A stretch of DNA of 5,284 nt, from positions 1 to 5,284 of the forward strand of contig CAZHBB010000160.1 in NCBI GenBank assembly GCA_964530185.1. The letters run 5' to 3'. The position numbers and the translations under genes were made by a program. The notes under the pieces are model-generated. The model saw only the letters and a list, made by a program, of their open reading frames with translations, did no database searches and was not told the DNA's origin. Numbering within the stretch: the stretch's first letter is position 1; each line of letters begins with the position of its first letter. This DNA comes from PWVB01 sp964530185 (GTDB lineage: Bacteria; Chloroflexota; Anaerolineae; B4-G1; SLSP01). Of the stretch, positions 1 through 5,284 are shown one piece after another.

Positions 1-268
1 GCTCCGGAGGTAACCCCGGCGGGAGCTGCTTGATCATGCCCGCCTGATCCACATACCCCATGGCTCCCGCCTCAGTTCTGGCACCAGACAGGAGATCGAC
101 GAGGTTCAACGCCTTCTCCCTGTCGTCCATTGCTGAGCGCGCAAGCCACTGAGATCCAAAGGATATACCGAAGACAATCAAAGGAAAGAGGAACGCCATA
201 AGCCAGAAGCTCATACGCGTCACCATGCGCTGGATCTCATAGCGAATGACAATACCGACGTTACGCAC
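1..268 (-). CDS. ABC-2 type transporter permease, second paralogue (5' part only; runs off left edge)
   Basis: This is the N-terminal 89 residues of a membrane permease; the rest lies beyond the left edge. It starts at a GTG at 268-266, with GGAGG about 7 bases upstream, and the start overlaps the stop of the preceding permease (GTGCGTAA, 8 bases shared). A short basic cytoplasmic head with the pattern YE..R.V...SF is followed by one clear membrane segment at residues 20-40 and then by a polar stretch expected to lie outside the membrane. Residues 71-77 read GYVDQAG, the same seven residues found just after the first membrane segment of the neighbouring permease (its residues 53-59), so the two are paralogues. 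By analogy with NatB-type ABC-2 permeases, the missing part should hold a large external domain and five or six more membrane segments. It probably pairs with the other permease on the shared ATPase. The transported substrate is unknown. Confidence 0.85.
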   Translation of the reverse strand, partial: MRNVGIVIRYEIQRMVTRMSFWLMAFLFPLIVFGISFGSQWLARSAMDDREKALNLVDLLSGARTEAGAMGYVDQAGMIKQLPPGLPPE

Positions 269-1502
269 GCGGCGCCTCCGAAAGAGTGACCTTACCGCCC
301 CGTCGGGCAAACATCTGCATCACCGACCTCAGTCGGATCCGCTGACCATATCGCAACATGCCAACCCGAAACACGCGTCCGGCAAACCACAGGCTCCCCA
401 CAGCAGAGAGGAACAGGATCAACCATGCCGCGACAACCTGCCAACCAGGCATGTCGCTGACCGCCCAGCGAAGCAACACCGTGATCATCGAGGTCGTGGG
501 GAAAAACGTCATAGCGATCAGTAGCGGATGGCCCGGATGTGTCACGAAAACCATGATGAAGAACACGGGCAGCGTAAAGAGCATGGTGACAAAGCCAGCT
601 ATCTGTTGAGCCTGACGCAATTCTGCGCTCACGCTTGCGATAGCGGTCATAAAGCCGGCCACCAGCAGGTAACTCGGGAGAAAGAACACAAGAGCCAGCC
701 CCACAACGAACCAGGGAAGCTGAGGGGGCCCCATACCCTCTGCCACGGCGCGCGCGAGGAGAACGACGAGCATGGCTCCGCCCCAGGCCACCACCTGTGT
801 GAGGGAGACCCCCAGCAATCCAAGCGCCTTCCCCCCCAGAAGCTGCTCAGGCGACAAAGAGGTAACCAGAACTTCAATCAGCCGATTCGTCTTCTCTTCC
901 ATAACAGCCTCCAGCAGGTAGCCTGAGGCCGTCGACACGGCGAAGAAGAAGAAAAACGCTACCACAAAAGGCATAACGATGCCTGCGACATTTCCCTCCG
1001 CGACCTCACGGGCACCTTCAGCGTCCCGAATGCGCAGCTCAAAGCCGTCCACCAGATGCTCTTGGATCTCCATCGGCTGGGCGGCGATCAGGCTTGCACG
1101 AATGAGTCGCCCAAATGCCTCCTGCACGCCTTCATGGGGTTCCTTGTCGAGAGTGAGCACCTGCAACCGCCTGCTGCGCAAGTAATCCGAGGGCAAAACG
1201 TAGACACTCTGGACCTTTCCTGCACGTAGATCTTCCATCGCCGCCGTCTCATCTGGATAACTCACGAAGATAATTGTGTCAGATTCTCTGTCACCCATAA
1301 AGTCGATGGCGTCAGAGCGTATGATACCTGCCTGGTCCACATACCCCACAGGACGGTGGTCAAGGCTGACGACCAGCGCAAGGATGGAGATAGCCCCAAC
1401 AATCAGCACAAGCGCCGGTATTCCCAGGACCATCCACAGAAAACTCTTCTCCCTGACACGACGCCAGTACTCATGTCGGGCGACCAGCCAGAGTTTACGC
1501 AT
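261..1502 (-). CDS. ABC-2 type transporter permease (NatB-like)
   Basis: A 413-residue integral membrane permease of an ABC exporter. The start chosen is the ATG at 1502-1500, with GAGAGG just upstream and an 8-base overlap with the ATPase stop; the frame stays open to an ATG at 1595, but that would add 31 residues lying inside the ATPase gene. One membrane segment lies at about residues 21-47. A soluble, presumably extracytoplasmic domain follows to about residue 170, beginning with GYVDQAG (53-59). The C-terminal half has about six membrane segments (roughly 172-196, 224-251, 263-285, 301-321, 328-346, 354-376). The stretch at 201-228, MEEKTNRLIEVL followed by SP and GGK, is the typical cytoplasmic motif of the ABC-2/NatB family. 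One segment contains five phenylalanines in a row (183-187). Length and layout match NatB/YhaP-type permeases, some of which export sodium or toxic compounds; here the substrate cannot be told from sequence. Confidence 0.93.
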   Translation of the reverse strand: MRKLWLVARHEYWRRVREKSFLWMVLGIPALVLIVGAISILALVVSLDHRPVGYVDQAGIIRSDAIDFMGDRESDTIIFVSYPDETAAMEDLRAGKVQSVYVLPSDYLRSRRLQVLTLDKEPHEGVQEAFGRLIRASLIAAQPMEIQEHLVDGFELRIRDAEGAREVAEGNVAGIVMPFVVAFFFFFAVSTASGYLLEAVMEEKTNRLIEVLVTSLSPEQLLGGKALGLLGVSLTQVVAWGGAMLVVLLARAVAEGMGPPQLPWFVVGLALVFFLPSYLLVAGFMTAIASVSAELRQAQQIAGFVTMLFTLPVFFIMVFVTHPGHPLLIAMTFFPTTSMITVLLRWAVSDMPGWQVVAAWLILFLSAVGSLWFAGRVFRVGMLRYGQRIRLRSVMQMFARRGGKVTLSEAPRA

Positions 1503-2418
1503 AGTTCCTCTCACCTGCCGGTAAGCCTTTCTGCACGACACGCACGAAGATATCCTCCAGAGAAGCCTGCGCCACCTCGAAACGCAGGACCTCACAGTCG
1601 GGCACTGTAGCCATAGCCTGGAGTAGCCGCTGAGGCGTGACGTCAGGTGCCAATGTCAGATGCCAGGCACCGTTGTGACGGCGGGCCTCAATGACGCCAG
1701 GGAGATCGGCAAAATTCCCCGAGCCCTCAATCGTAACTGCATTGCCGGCAAACTGACGCCGAAGCTCATTGACTGTTCCGTAAAGCACCGTCTCGCCCTC
1801 ATTGATCAGGATGATCCGCGTGCAGAGCGCCTCAACTTGAAACATCTGATGCGTCGACATGATCACGGTCTTGCCAGCCCTCGCTTCATCAAGGATGATG
1901 TCCTTGACGAGGCGTGTGTTCACTGGATCCAGACCCGAGAAAGGTTCATCGACGATGATCAATGCCGGATTGTGTACCAGGGTGACGATGAGTTGGGCCT
2001 TCTGTTGCATGCCCCGACTTAGCTCACGGACCTTCTTGTGTCGATGCTCCAACAGATCGAAACGCTCTAACCACACCTGAAGACGATTACGGGCTTCCGA
2101 TTTGCTAAGCCCTTTCAGCATTGCAAGATAGATCAGGGTCTCTTCCAGTTTCGCATCTTGATAGAGCCCCCGTTCCTCGGGTAGATATCCGATACGAGCT
2201 TTCTTGGTCTCAGTGACTGGGCCGCCAAAAATGGCAACCTCGCCTCGATCCGGTTTGAGAATATCGAGCATCACGCGGATCGTTGTGGTTTTGCCAGCGC
2301 CATTAGGGCCTAGCAACCCGAAGATCTCCCCCGGGTATACCTCGAAGCTCACATCCCGCACTGCCTGAACAGGGCCGAAGGCCTTGGCAATATGCGTCAC
2401 ACTCACAGTAGGTAGCAT
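1495..2418 (-). CDS. ABC transporter ATP-binding protein (NatA-like, with C-terminal DUF4162-type domain)
   Basis: A 307-residue cytoplasmic ATPase that powers the adjoining permeases. From the start at 2418: Walker A GPNGAGKTT at residues 37-45, a Q-loop region reading GYLPEERGLY (77-86, with Glu where many ABC ATPases have Gln, as is usual in NatA-like proteins), signature LSRGMQQKAQL at 133-143, Walker B LIIVDEP at 153-159, D-loop SGLD at 161-164, and the switch histidine in STH at 188-190. Residues about 220-297, ending SLEDIFVRVV, fit the C-terminal DUF4162-type domain of drug and sodium exporter ATPases. The frame is open to an ATG at 2553, but ATG 2418 is preferred: it has GGAGG 7 bases upstream, the family normally begins at this point, and a TATAAT box falls inside the longer version. 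The stop overlaps the next gene's start by 8 bases, so translation is probably coupled. Confidence 0.95.
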   Translation of the reverse strand: MLPTVSVTHIAKAFGPVQAVRDVSFEVYPGEIFGLLGPNGAGKTTTIRVMLDILKPDRGEVAIFGGPVTETKKARIGYLPEERGLYQDAKLEETLIYLAMLKGLSKSEARNRLQVWLERFDLLEHRHKKVRELSRGMQQKAQLIVTLVHNPALIIVDEPFSGLDPVNTRLVKDIILDEARAGKTVIMSTHQMFQVEALCTRIILINEGETVLYGTVNELRRQFAGNAVTIEGSGNFADLPGVIEARRHNGAWHLTLAPDVTPQRLLQAMATVPDCEVLRFEVAQASLEDIFVRVVQKGLPAGERNYA

Positions 2419-2429
2419 ACCTGCCTCCA
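2411..2429 (-). promoter_or_regulatory. Ribosome binding site deciding the ATPase start
   Basis: On the minus strand GTGGAGG lies about 7 bases before the ATG at 2418-2416. It supports this internal start over the in-frame ATG 45 codons upstream. Confidence 0.75.
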
Positions 2430-2466
2430 CTCCAGCTTCGTAGCACAAGGACCGTACCACACACAG

Positions 2467-2495
2467 ATTATACCCTTCTCTCCCCAAGAAACTTG
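2467..2495 (-). promoter_or_regulatory. Candidate promoter of the ABC transporter operon
   Basis: On the minus strand a perfect TATAAT lies at 2472-2467. The expected -35 region at a 17-base spacing (2495-2490, CAAGTT) is a poor match to TTGACA, so the promoter would be weak or helped by an activator. Transcription would start near 2460, leaving a leader of about 40 bases before the ATPase start at 2418. Confidence 0.45.
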
Positions 2496-2546
2496 AGGGA
2501 TCGAAATGATCGGCGAGGAAAGTACAAGCTGCGAGCACATCGACTC

Positions 2547-2562
2547 GATCCATATCTGGATC
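2547..2562. repeat. Short inverted repeat between tRNA-Val and the ABC operon
   Basis: GATCCA and TGGATC form a perfect 6-bp stem with a 4-base loop, beginning 16 bases after the tRNA 3' end. No T-run follows on the minus strand, so it is not a convincing terminator. It may be a processing hairpin or chance. Confidence 0.3.
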
Positions 2563-2577
2563 TAGCTGGGTGACAGA

Positions 2578-2651
2578 TGGGCGGTACAGGACTCGAACCT
2601 GTGACCTCCTCCTTGTAAGGGAGGCGCTCTGACCAACTGAGCTAACCGCCC
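2578..2651 (-). tRNA. tRNA-Val (anticodon TAC)
   Basis: A complete 74-nt cloverleaf on the minus strand. The acceptor arm GGGCGGT pairs perfectly with ACCGCCC, followed by discriminator A. The D stem is GCTC/GAGC, the anticodon stem CCTCC/GGAGG with loop CTTACAA (anticodon TAC, reading valine GUA/GUG codons), and the T stem ACAGG/CCTGT with the usual TTCGAGT loop. All stems pair without mismatch. The bases after the discriminator are TCT, so CCA is not encoded and must be added by the CCA-adding enzyme. Its 5' end lies 10 bases after a strong -10 box, so the primary transcript has almost no 5' leader. No terminator is visible downstream before the ABC operon. Confidence 0.97.
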
Positions 2652-2661
2652 GCGGGACAAC

Positions 2662-2689
2662 ATCATAACACTGTTCAGAAGCTCGTCAA
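2662..2689 (-). promoter_or_regulatory. Promoter of tRNA-Val
   Basis: On the minus strand TTGACG (2689-2684, 5 of 6 to consensus) and TATGAT (2667-2662, 5 of 6) are separated by 16 bases. Transcription would start near 2655, a few bases before the mature tRNA 5' end at 2651. The position directly upstream of a stable RNA gene makes this the most convincing promoter in the window. Confidence 0.75.
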
Positions 2690-2704
2690 CTTATGCGCGC
2701 CTTT

Positions 2705-2719
2705 GCTATGCCCCATAGC
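2705..2719. repeat. Hairpin with trailing T-run in the intergenic region
   Basis: GCTATG, CCC, CATAGC form a perfect 6-bp stem with a 3-base loop. On the plus strand CTTTT follows at 2720-2724, giving the look of a small intrinsic terminator, but no plus-strand gene precedes it: the tRNA and its promoter point the other way. It could block stray rightward transcription from the tRNA region, or be chance. Confidence 0.3.
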
Positions 2720-2755
2720 CTTTTCACCGCGAGAGAGACACTTGGGAGATGTCAC

Positions 2756-2797
2756 GGGACCCTACTCCCCTGCCCCTAGCGGGAGAAGCGATGTCCC
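2756..2797. repeat. Nested inverted repeats upstream of the dehydratase operon
   Basis: GGGAC (2756-2760) can pair with GTCCC (2793-2797), and inside it CTCCC (2765-2769) can pair with GGGAG (2781-2785), giving a two-tier stem with unequal internal loops. It lies about 80 bases before the candidate promoter at 2878, so it would be in the RNA only if transcription starts further upstream. I do not recognise it as a known riboswitch. Confidence 0.25.
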
Positions 2798-2805
2798 ATG
2801 GAAAC

Positions 2806-2847
2806 TGTACACCCGATGCATGCACCGAGGCATGAGGGAGGCCTCCC
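2806..2847. promoter_or_regulatory. Cluster of palindromes, possible operator region
   Basis: Three perfect palindromes fall within 42 bases: TGTACA (2806-2811), TGCATGCA (2817-2824) and GGGAGGCCTCCC (2836-2847). The last is 12 bp and ends 30 bases before the candidate -35 box at 2878, a position suited to an activator or repressor site for the rightward operon. No regulator gene is in the window, so the protein is unknown. Confidence 0.3.
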
Positions 2848-2877
2848 AACAACGAATCACTACTAACGCTATGGGAT

Positions 2878-2905
2878 TTGCCCAATCTATGCTAAGCTAT
2901 ATAAG
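2878..2905 (+). promoter_or_regulatory. Candidate promoter of the dehydratase operon
   Basis: TTGCCC (2878-2883, 4 of 6 to the -35 consensus) and TATAAG (2900-2905, 5 of 6 to -10) are separated by 16 bases. Transcription would start near 2912, giving a very short leader of about 20 bases that still includes the GGAG at 2919-2922. The surrounding AT-rich patch stands out from the GC-rich flanks. Confidence 0.45.
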
Positions 2906-2931
2906 ATCAGCCCAACCTGGAGCTCAGAGCC

Positions 2932-4530
2932 ATGTCGATGACACCGATACCGCTGCGTGAGTTTGCCACGATTGTCGACCCAGAACACGATAATGTAGCC
3001 GTCGCGATCAAAGCCGTTCCAGCGGGCACTCAGATTCTCCTTCCAGGGGGATCCATCATACAGATAACGGCAGCCATCCGCCCGGGTCACCGATTCGCGA
3101 CTGAGGCTTTGCCCAACGGGACATGGGTGCGCCAGTACGGTCAGCCTTTCGCCCGCTCCCGAGGACTTCGGCCTGGGGACCCTATCACAGAGGAAACCGT
3201 CCAGAGTGAGACGCCCGCCGTTGACGCCCTGGCGACCCAATGTCGCCCCTCTCCCCTTTCGCCGTGGAAGGGTCCAGTTCCAACGTTCCAGGGATTCGCA
3301 CGGGCCAATGGACTCACCGGGGTACGCAACTGGGTGTTGATTGTGCCAGTCAGCATGTGTGCAGTCCATGAGGCCGGGCAAATCGCGCTGCAGGCCGAGG
3401 TGACCCGCCTCTACAGTCGAACACGTTATCCCAACGTGGACGGCGTCACCGCGCTTCGGCACACTGGCGGCTGCGGCTGCCCGTACGCGAAGGACGGAGA
3501 GTTGACGCCAGGCGCGTACACGGCCACGCTCCGCATGCTGGCCCAACATATCCAGCATCCCAATGTCGGTGCCGCATTGATGATCGAATTGGGCTGTGAG
3601 AAGACCAATTTCGCCGCCTTCAAGGCTGCCTTTGGGGATGCGGACCTGACCACCCGCTTCGGCAAACCCGTCGCCCGCCTCACCATCCAGGCATGCGGAG
3701 GCACACAGGCCGCCATAAAGAAAGGACTGACAATCCTTCCAGAGCTCCTCACGGCAGCCAATGAAACCGAACGACAGCCCGCGCCACTTAGCGCCTTAGC
3801 CCTGGGCGTGGAATGTGGGGGCAGCGATGCGTTCAGTGGCATCACAGCAAATCCAGCACTAGGATTCGCCAGCGACCTACTGATCAGCACGGGAGGCCGC
3901 ACTCTGATCGGCGAGGTGCCCGAGTTCTGGGGAGCAGTCCACCTCTTTACACAGCGGGCTGCGAGCCGCGACGTAGCGGAGCAGATCCTGGCCACGATCG
4001 AGGCCTACCGAGCCTATGCAGCGAGGGCAGGGCATGACCTGGCGGAAAATCCCAGCCCGGGCAACCGGGAGGGGGGGCTGCTTAACATCACCATCAAGTC
4101 CCTGGGCGCCCTGGCCAAGAGCGGCCATGCACCGGTACAGGGCGTGCTTCCGTACAGCGGCTGGGTCTGGGACCGGCCTGAAGCTGGTGTCTACCTGGTC
4201 AACACCCCAGGTTACGACCAGCTCTCTGTGCCGGGATTGGTAGGAGCCGGCGCCCAGATCGTCTGCTTCACCACGGGGCGTGGGACCGGCATTGGGAACG
4301 CCATCGCGCCAGTCATCAAGATCAGCTCCAACACACCGCTCTACGAGCGCATGCGCGACGACATCGACATCAATGCAGGGGCAATCTTGAGCAACGGAGT
4401 GCCATTGGAAGAGATGGGACGTCATATCCTGGAACTTATCATCCGCGTTGCATCAGGTGAACACACACGCGCAGAGAAGAACGGACACAGGGAATTCGCC
4501 CTGTGGAACGTTGAAGGGATCTGGCTTTAG
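2932..4530 (+). CDS. uxaA: UxaA/GarD-family sugar-acid dehydratase, altronate dehydratase-like
   Basis: A complete 532-residue cytoplasmic enzyme of the altronate/galactarate dehydratase family, metal-dependent lyases that convert an aldonate or aldarate to a 2-keto-3-deoxy acid. Residues about 19-93 form the N-terminal SAF domain. After a linker the catalytic part begins near 118 with RANGLTGVRN (124-133), then HTGGCGC (177-183), ELGCE (219-223), ECGGSDAFSGITANP (294-308), GEVPE (327-331), ENPSPGN (372-378), FTTGRGTG (446-453) and DINAG (479-483). By recall, RANG.xGVRN, HPNVGA and the EVPE stretch resemble E. coli UxaA more than GarD, but GSDAFSG resembles GarD, so the substrate is open. Two places differ from both: HTGGC where they have a Tyr (TYGC/LYGC), and GRGTGIG where they have GRGTPYG. 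ATG 2932 is chosen for GGAG 9 bases upstream; a second Met is at residue 3. The symbol gives the family, not a proven substrate. Confidence 0.9.
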   Translation: MSMTPIPLREFATIVDPEHDNVAVAIKAVPAGTQILLPGGSIIQITAAIRPGHRFATEALPNGTWVRQYGQPFARSRGLRPGDPITEETVQSETPAVDALATQCRPSPLSPWKGPVPTFQGFARANGLTGVRNWVLIVPVSMCAVHEAGQIALQAEVTRLYSRTRYPNVDGVTALRHTGGCGCPYAKDGELTPGAYTATLRMLAQHIQHPNVGAALMIELGCEKTNFAAFKAAFGDADLTTRFGKPVARLTIQACGGTQAAIKKGLTILPELLTAANETERQPAPLSALALGVECGGSDAFSGITANPALGFASDLLISTGGRTLIGEVPEFWGAVHLFTQRAASRDVAEQILATIEAYRAYAARAGHDLAENPSPGNREGGLLNITIKSLGALAKSGHAPVQGVLPYSGWVWDRPEAGVYLVNTPGYDQLSVPGLVGAGAQIVCFTTGRGTGIGNAIAPVIKISSNTPLYERMRDDIDINAGAILSNGVPLEEMGRHILELIIRVASGEHTRAEKNGHREFALWNVEGIWL

Positions 4531-4572
4531 GGACCGTCAAGAGAACAACAACTATGTCAGGGAGATGATAGG

Positions 4573-5205
4573 ATGAACTGCCGCATACAGCCCCATGCAA
4601 CGGTGCTCTTCCAAGGAGACAGCATCACGGACGCCGGACGCAGTAGAGAGAATGACGAGGACCTGGGTCGCGGCTACGCCGCGATGGTCGCAGCTTGGTT
4701 CTCGGCCCGCTATCCGGGTCACAGCGTCCGGTTCCTGAACCGTGGGATCAGCGGAAATCGCACTGGGGATCTCCTGGCCCGCTGGAAGGAGGACTACCTC
4801 GACCTGTACCCCACCTGGGTCTCAATCCTCATTGGAATCAACGATACCTGGCGACGTTATGACGCGGGTGACCCAACGCCCACGGACGTTTTCGAGGCCA
4901 ACTACCGCGCTTTGCTCTCCATGACGGCTGACGTCGTCGGAAGCCATATCATCATCCTCGAGCCTTTCCTGCTGCCGATCCCTCCTGACCGTGCGGCATG
5001 GCGTGAGGATCTGGGGCCCAAGATCGCCGTAGTTCGCGCACTGGCACGTGAGTTTAACACCCTCTTCGTGCCTCTTGACGGCTTGTTTGCTGCTGCCGCT
5101 ACCCAGCGTGAGATGGCATTCTGGTTACCCGACGGGGTTCACCCTACCCCGGCCGGACATGCCCTCATCGCACAGGCCTGGCTACAAGCAGTTGGAGCAG
5201 AATAA
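4573..5205 (+). CDS. SGNH/GDSL-family hydrolase (probable carbohydrate esterase)
   Basis: A complete 210-residue hydrolase with all SGNH blocks. Block I is FQGDSITDAG, with nucleophile Ser17; block II is NRGISGNRTGDL (56-67), supplying the glycine; block III is IGIND, with Asn90; block V is DGVHPT (187-192), with catalytic Asp187 and His190. Such enzymes remove acyl groups, often acetyl, from sugars or polysaccharides; relatives include rhamnogalacturonan acetylesterase-like proteins and lysophospholipase/thioesterase I. There is no signal peptide, so it should act in the cytoplasm, on a small imported substrate rather than on polymer. The start has GGAG 8 bases upstream. It lies 42 bases after the dehydratase gene with no terminator visible between, suggesting co-transcription and a role in deacylating the sugar acid or its precursor. 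The exact ester is unknown. Confidence 0.93.
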   Translation: MNCRIQPHATVLFQGDSITDAGRSRENDEDLGRGYAAMVAAWFSARYPGHSVRFLNRGISGNRTGDLLARWKEDYLDLYPTWVSILIGINDTWRRYDAGDPTPTDVFEANYRALLSMTADVVGSHIIILEPFLLPIPPDRAAWREDLGPKIAVVRALAREFNTLFVPLDGLFAAAATQREMAFWLPDGVHPTPAGHALIAQAWLQAVGAE

Positions 5206-5230
5206 GCCCTCTCCAGGTCTAACACACTAA

Positions 5231-5235
5231 GGAGG
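5231..5235 (+). promoter_or_regulatory. Strong ribosome binding site for the last gene
   Basis: TAAGGAGG, a near-perfect Shine-Dalgarno, ends 7 bases before the ATG at 5243 and 10 before a second ATG at 5246. The spacing favours the first. Confidence 0.8.
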
Positions 5236-5242
5236 TGTCAAC

Positions 5243-5284
5243 ATGATGTCATCTAGAGAACGTGTAGCATTAGCCCTCGAGCAC
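5243..5284 (+). CDS. Start of a probable uroporphyrinogen decarboxylase (UroD)-family protein (partial)
   Basis: Only 14 codons are present before the right edge, reading MMSSRERVALALEH. The pattern SRERV..AL.H is the characteristic beginning of UroD-superfamily proteins (COG0407 type), which typically open with a version of TSRERVLAALNHEEPDRVP. This superfamily includes heme-pathway decarboxylases and also corrinoid-dependent methyltransferases of the MtaA/MtbA kind, and many bacterial members sit in carbohydrate gene clusters with unknown function. The position, 37 bases after the SGNH hydrolase with a strong ribosome site, suggests the same operon and makes a housekeeping heme role less likely. 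The call rests on very few residues. Confidence 0.6.
   Translation, partial: MMSSRERVALALEH

Larger units (their letters stand above)
2652..2931. other. Divergent intergenic region between tRNA-Val and the dehydratase operon
   Basis: No credible gene is seen in these 280 bases. An open frame at 2703-2960 (85 codons) has no good ribosome site and no recognisable protein features, and it runs into the dehydratase start. The region holds the leftward tRNA promoter, the inverted repeats and palindromes listed separately, and the candidate rightward promoter. Confidence 0.7.

Noticed and set aside
528..926. 132-codon plus-strand open frame
   Set aside because: It is antisense to the permease membrane segments; its His/Gln/Lys-rich composition is what the complement of hydrophobic codons gives.
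1503..1595. N-terminal extension of the first permease by 31 residues
   Set aside because: It lies wholly inside the ATPase gene, is rich in Arg and Cys, and the start at 1502 has the better ribosome site and the expected short cytoplasmic head.
2419..2553. N-terminal extension of the ATPase by 45 residues
   Set aside because: It shows no family similarity and would contain the TATAAT box; a good ribosome site and the normal family start are at 2418.
2578..2651. Integration of a mobile element at the tRNA
   Set aside because: No integrase, no repeat of the tRNA 3' end, and no transposase or terminal inverted repeats are seen in the window.
2705..2724. Intrinsic terminator of a plus-strand gene
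   Set aside because: No rightward gene lies upstream; the stem is only 6 bp and the T-run short. Kept only as an inverted repeat.
2703..2960. Small plus-strand gene of 85 codons in the intergenic region
   Set aside because: It has no suitable ribosome site, overlaps the promoter and start of the dehydratase gene, and its protein has no recognisable features.
2887..3558. 223-codon open frame on the minus strand
   Set aside because: It is antisense to the dehydratase coding sequence, has no recognisable domain, and also covers the promoter of that operon.
3426..4425. Long minus-strand open frames (189 and 182 codons)
   Set aside because: Both are shadows of the conserved dehydratase gene in a GC-rich sequence and read as low-complexity protein with no motif.
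1..5284. CRISPR array or other regularly spaced repeats
   Set aside because: No direct repeats with regular spacing were seen on reading through the window.

Overview
The window holds two gene groups transcribed away from each other, separated by a tRNA gene and about 280 bases of regulatory-looking sequence. Base composition is moderately GC-rich, genes are tightly packed, starts are mostly preceded by clear Shine-Dalgarno sites, promoters look sigma70-like, and the tRNA does not encode its CCA end. This is a bacterial chromosome. The gene set (a NatA/NatB-like exporter, a SAF-fused altronate dehydratase-family enzyme, an SGNH hydrolase and what looks like a uroporphyrinogen decarboxylase-family protein) reminds me of Chloroflexota (Anaerolineae-like) genomes. 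That is an impression from family knowledge, not a demonstrated assignment.

Minus strand, right to left (2651 to 1): tRNA-Val(TAC) with a near-consensus promoter just upstream; then an ABC-transporter operon of an ATPase (2418-1495), a full permease (1502-261) and a second permease that runs off the left edge (268-1). Both gene junctions overlap by the same 8 bases, with start and stop inside RTGCGTAA. The two permeases share a transmembrane start followed by a GYVDQAG motif, so they are paralogues that probably pair with one ATPase. The ATPase has its own good -10 box between the tRNA and its start, but no terminator is visible after the tRNA, so read-through from the tRNA promoter is also possible.

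Intergenic region 2652-2931: it carries the tRNA promoter, several inverted repeats (2705-2719, 2756-2797, 2836-2847) and a candidate promoter for the rightward operon (2878-2905).

Plus strand (2932 to 5284): a complete altronate/galactarate dehydratase-family protein (532 aa), an SGNH/GDSL hydrolase (210 aa) 42 bases later, and 37 bases after that the first 14 codons of a gene whose start resembles the uroporphyrinogen decarboxylase (UroD) family. Close spacing and common direction suggest one operon for using a sugar acid, perhaps an acylated one: the SGNH enzyme could remove an ester group and the dehydratase convert the free aldonate or aldarate to a 2-keto-3-deoxy acid. The substrate is inferred, not shown. 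Most of the window is ordinary; the points worth checking are the operon's gene combination, altered active-site-region motifs in the dehydratase, and the structured upstream region.
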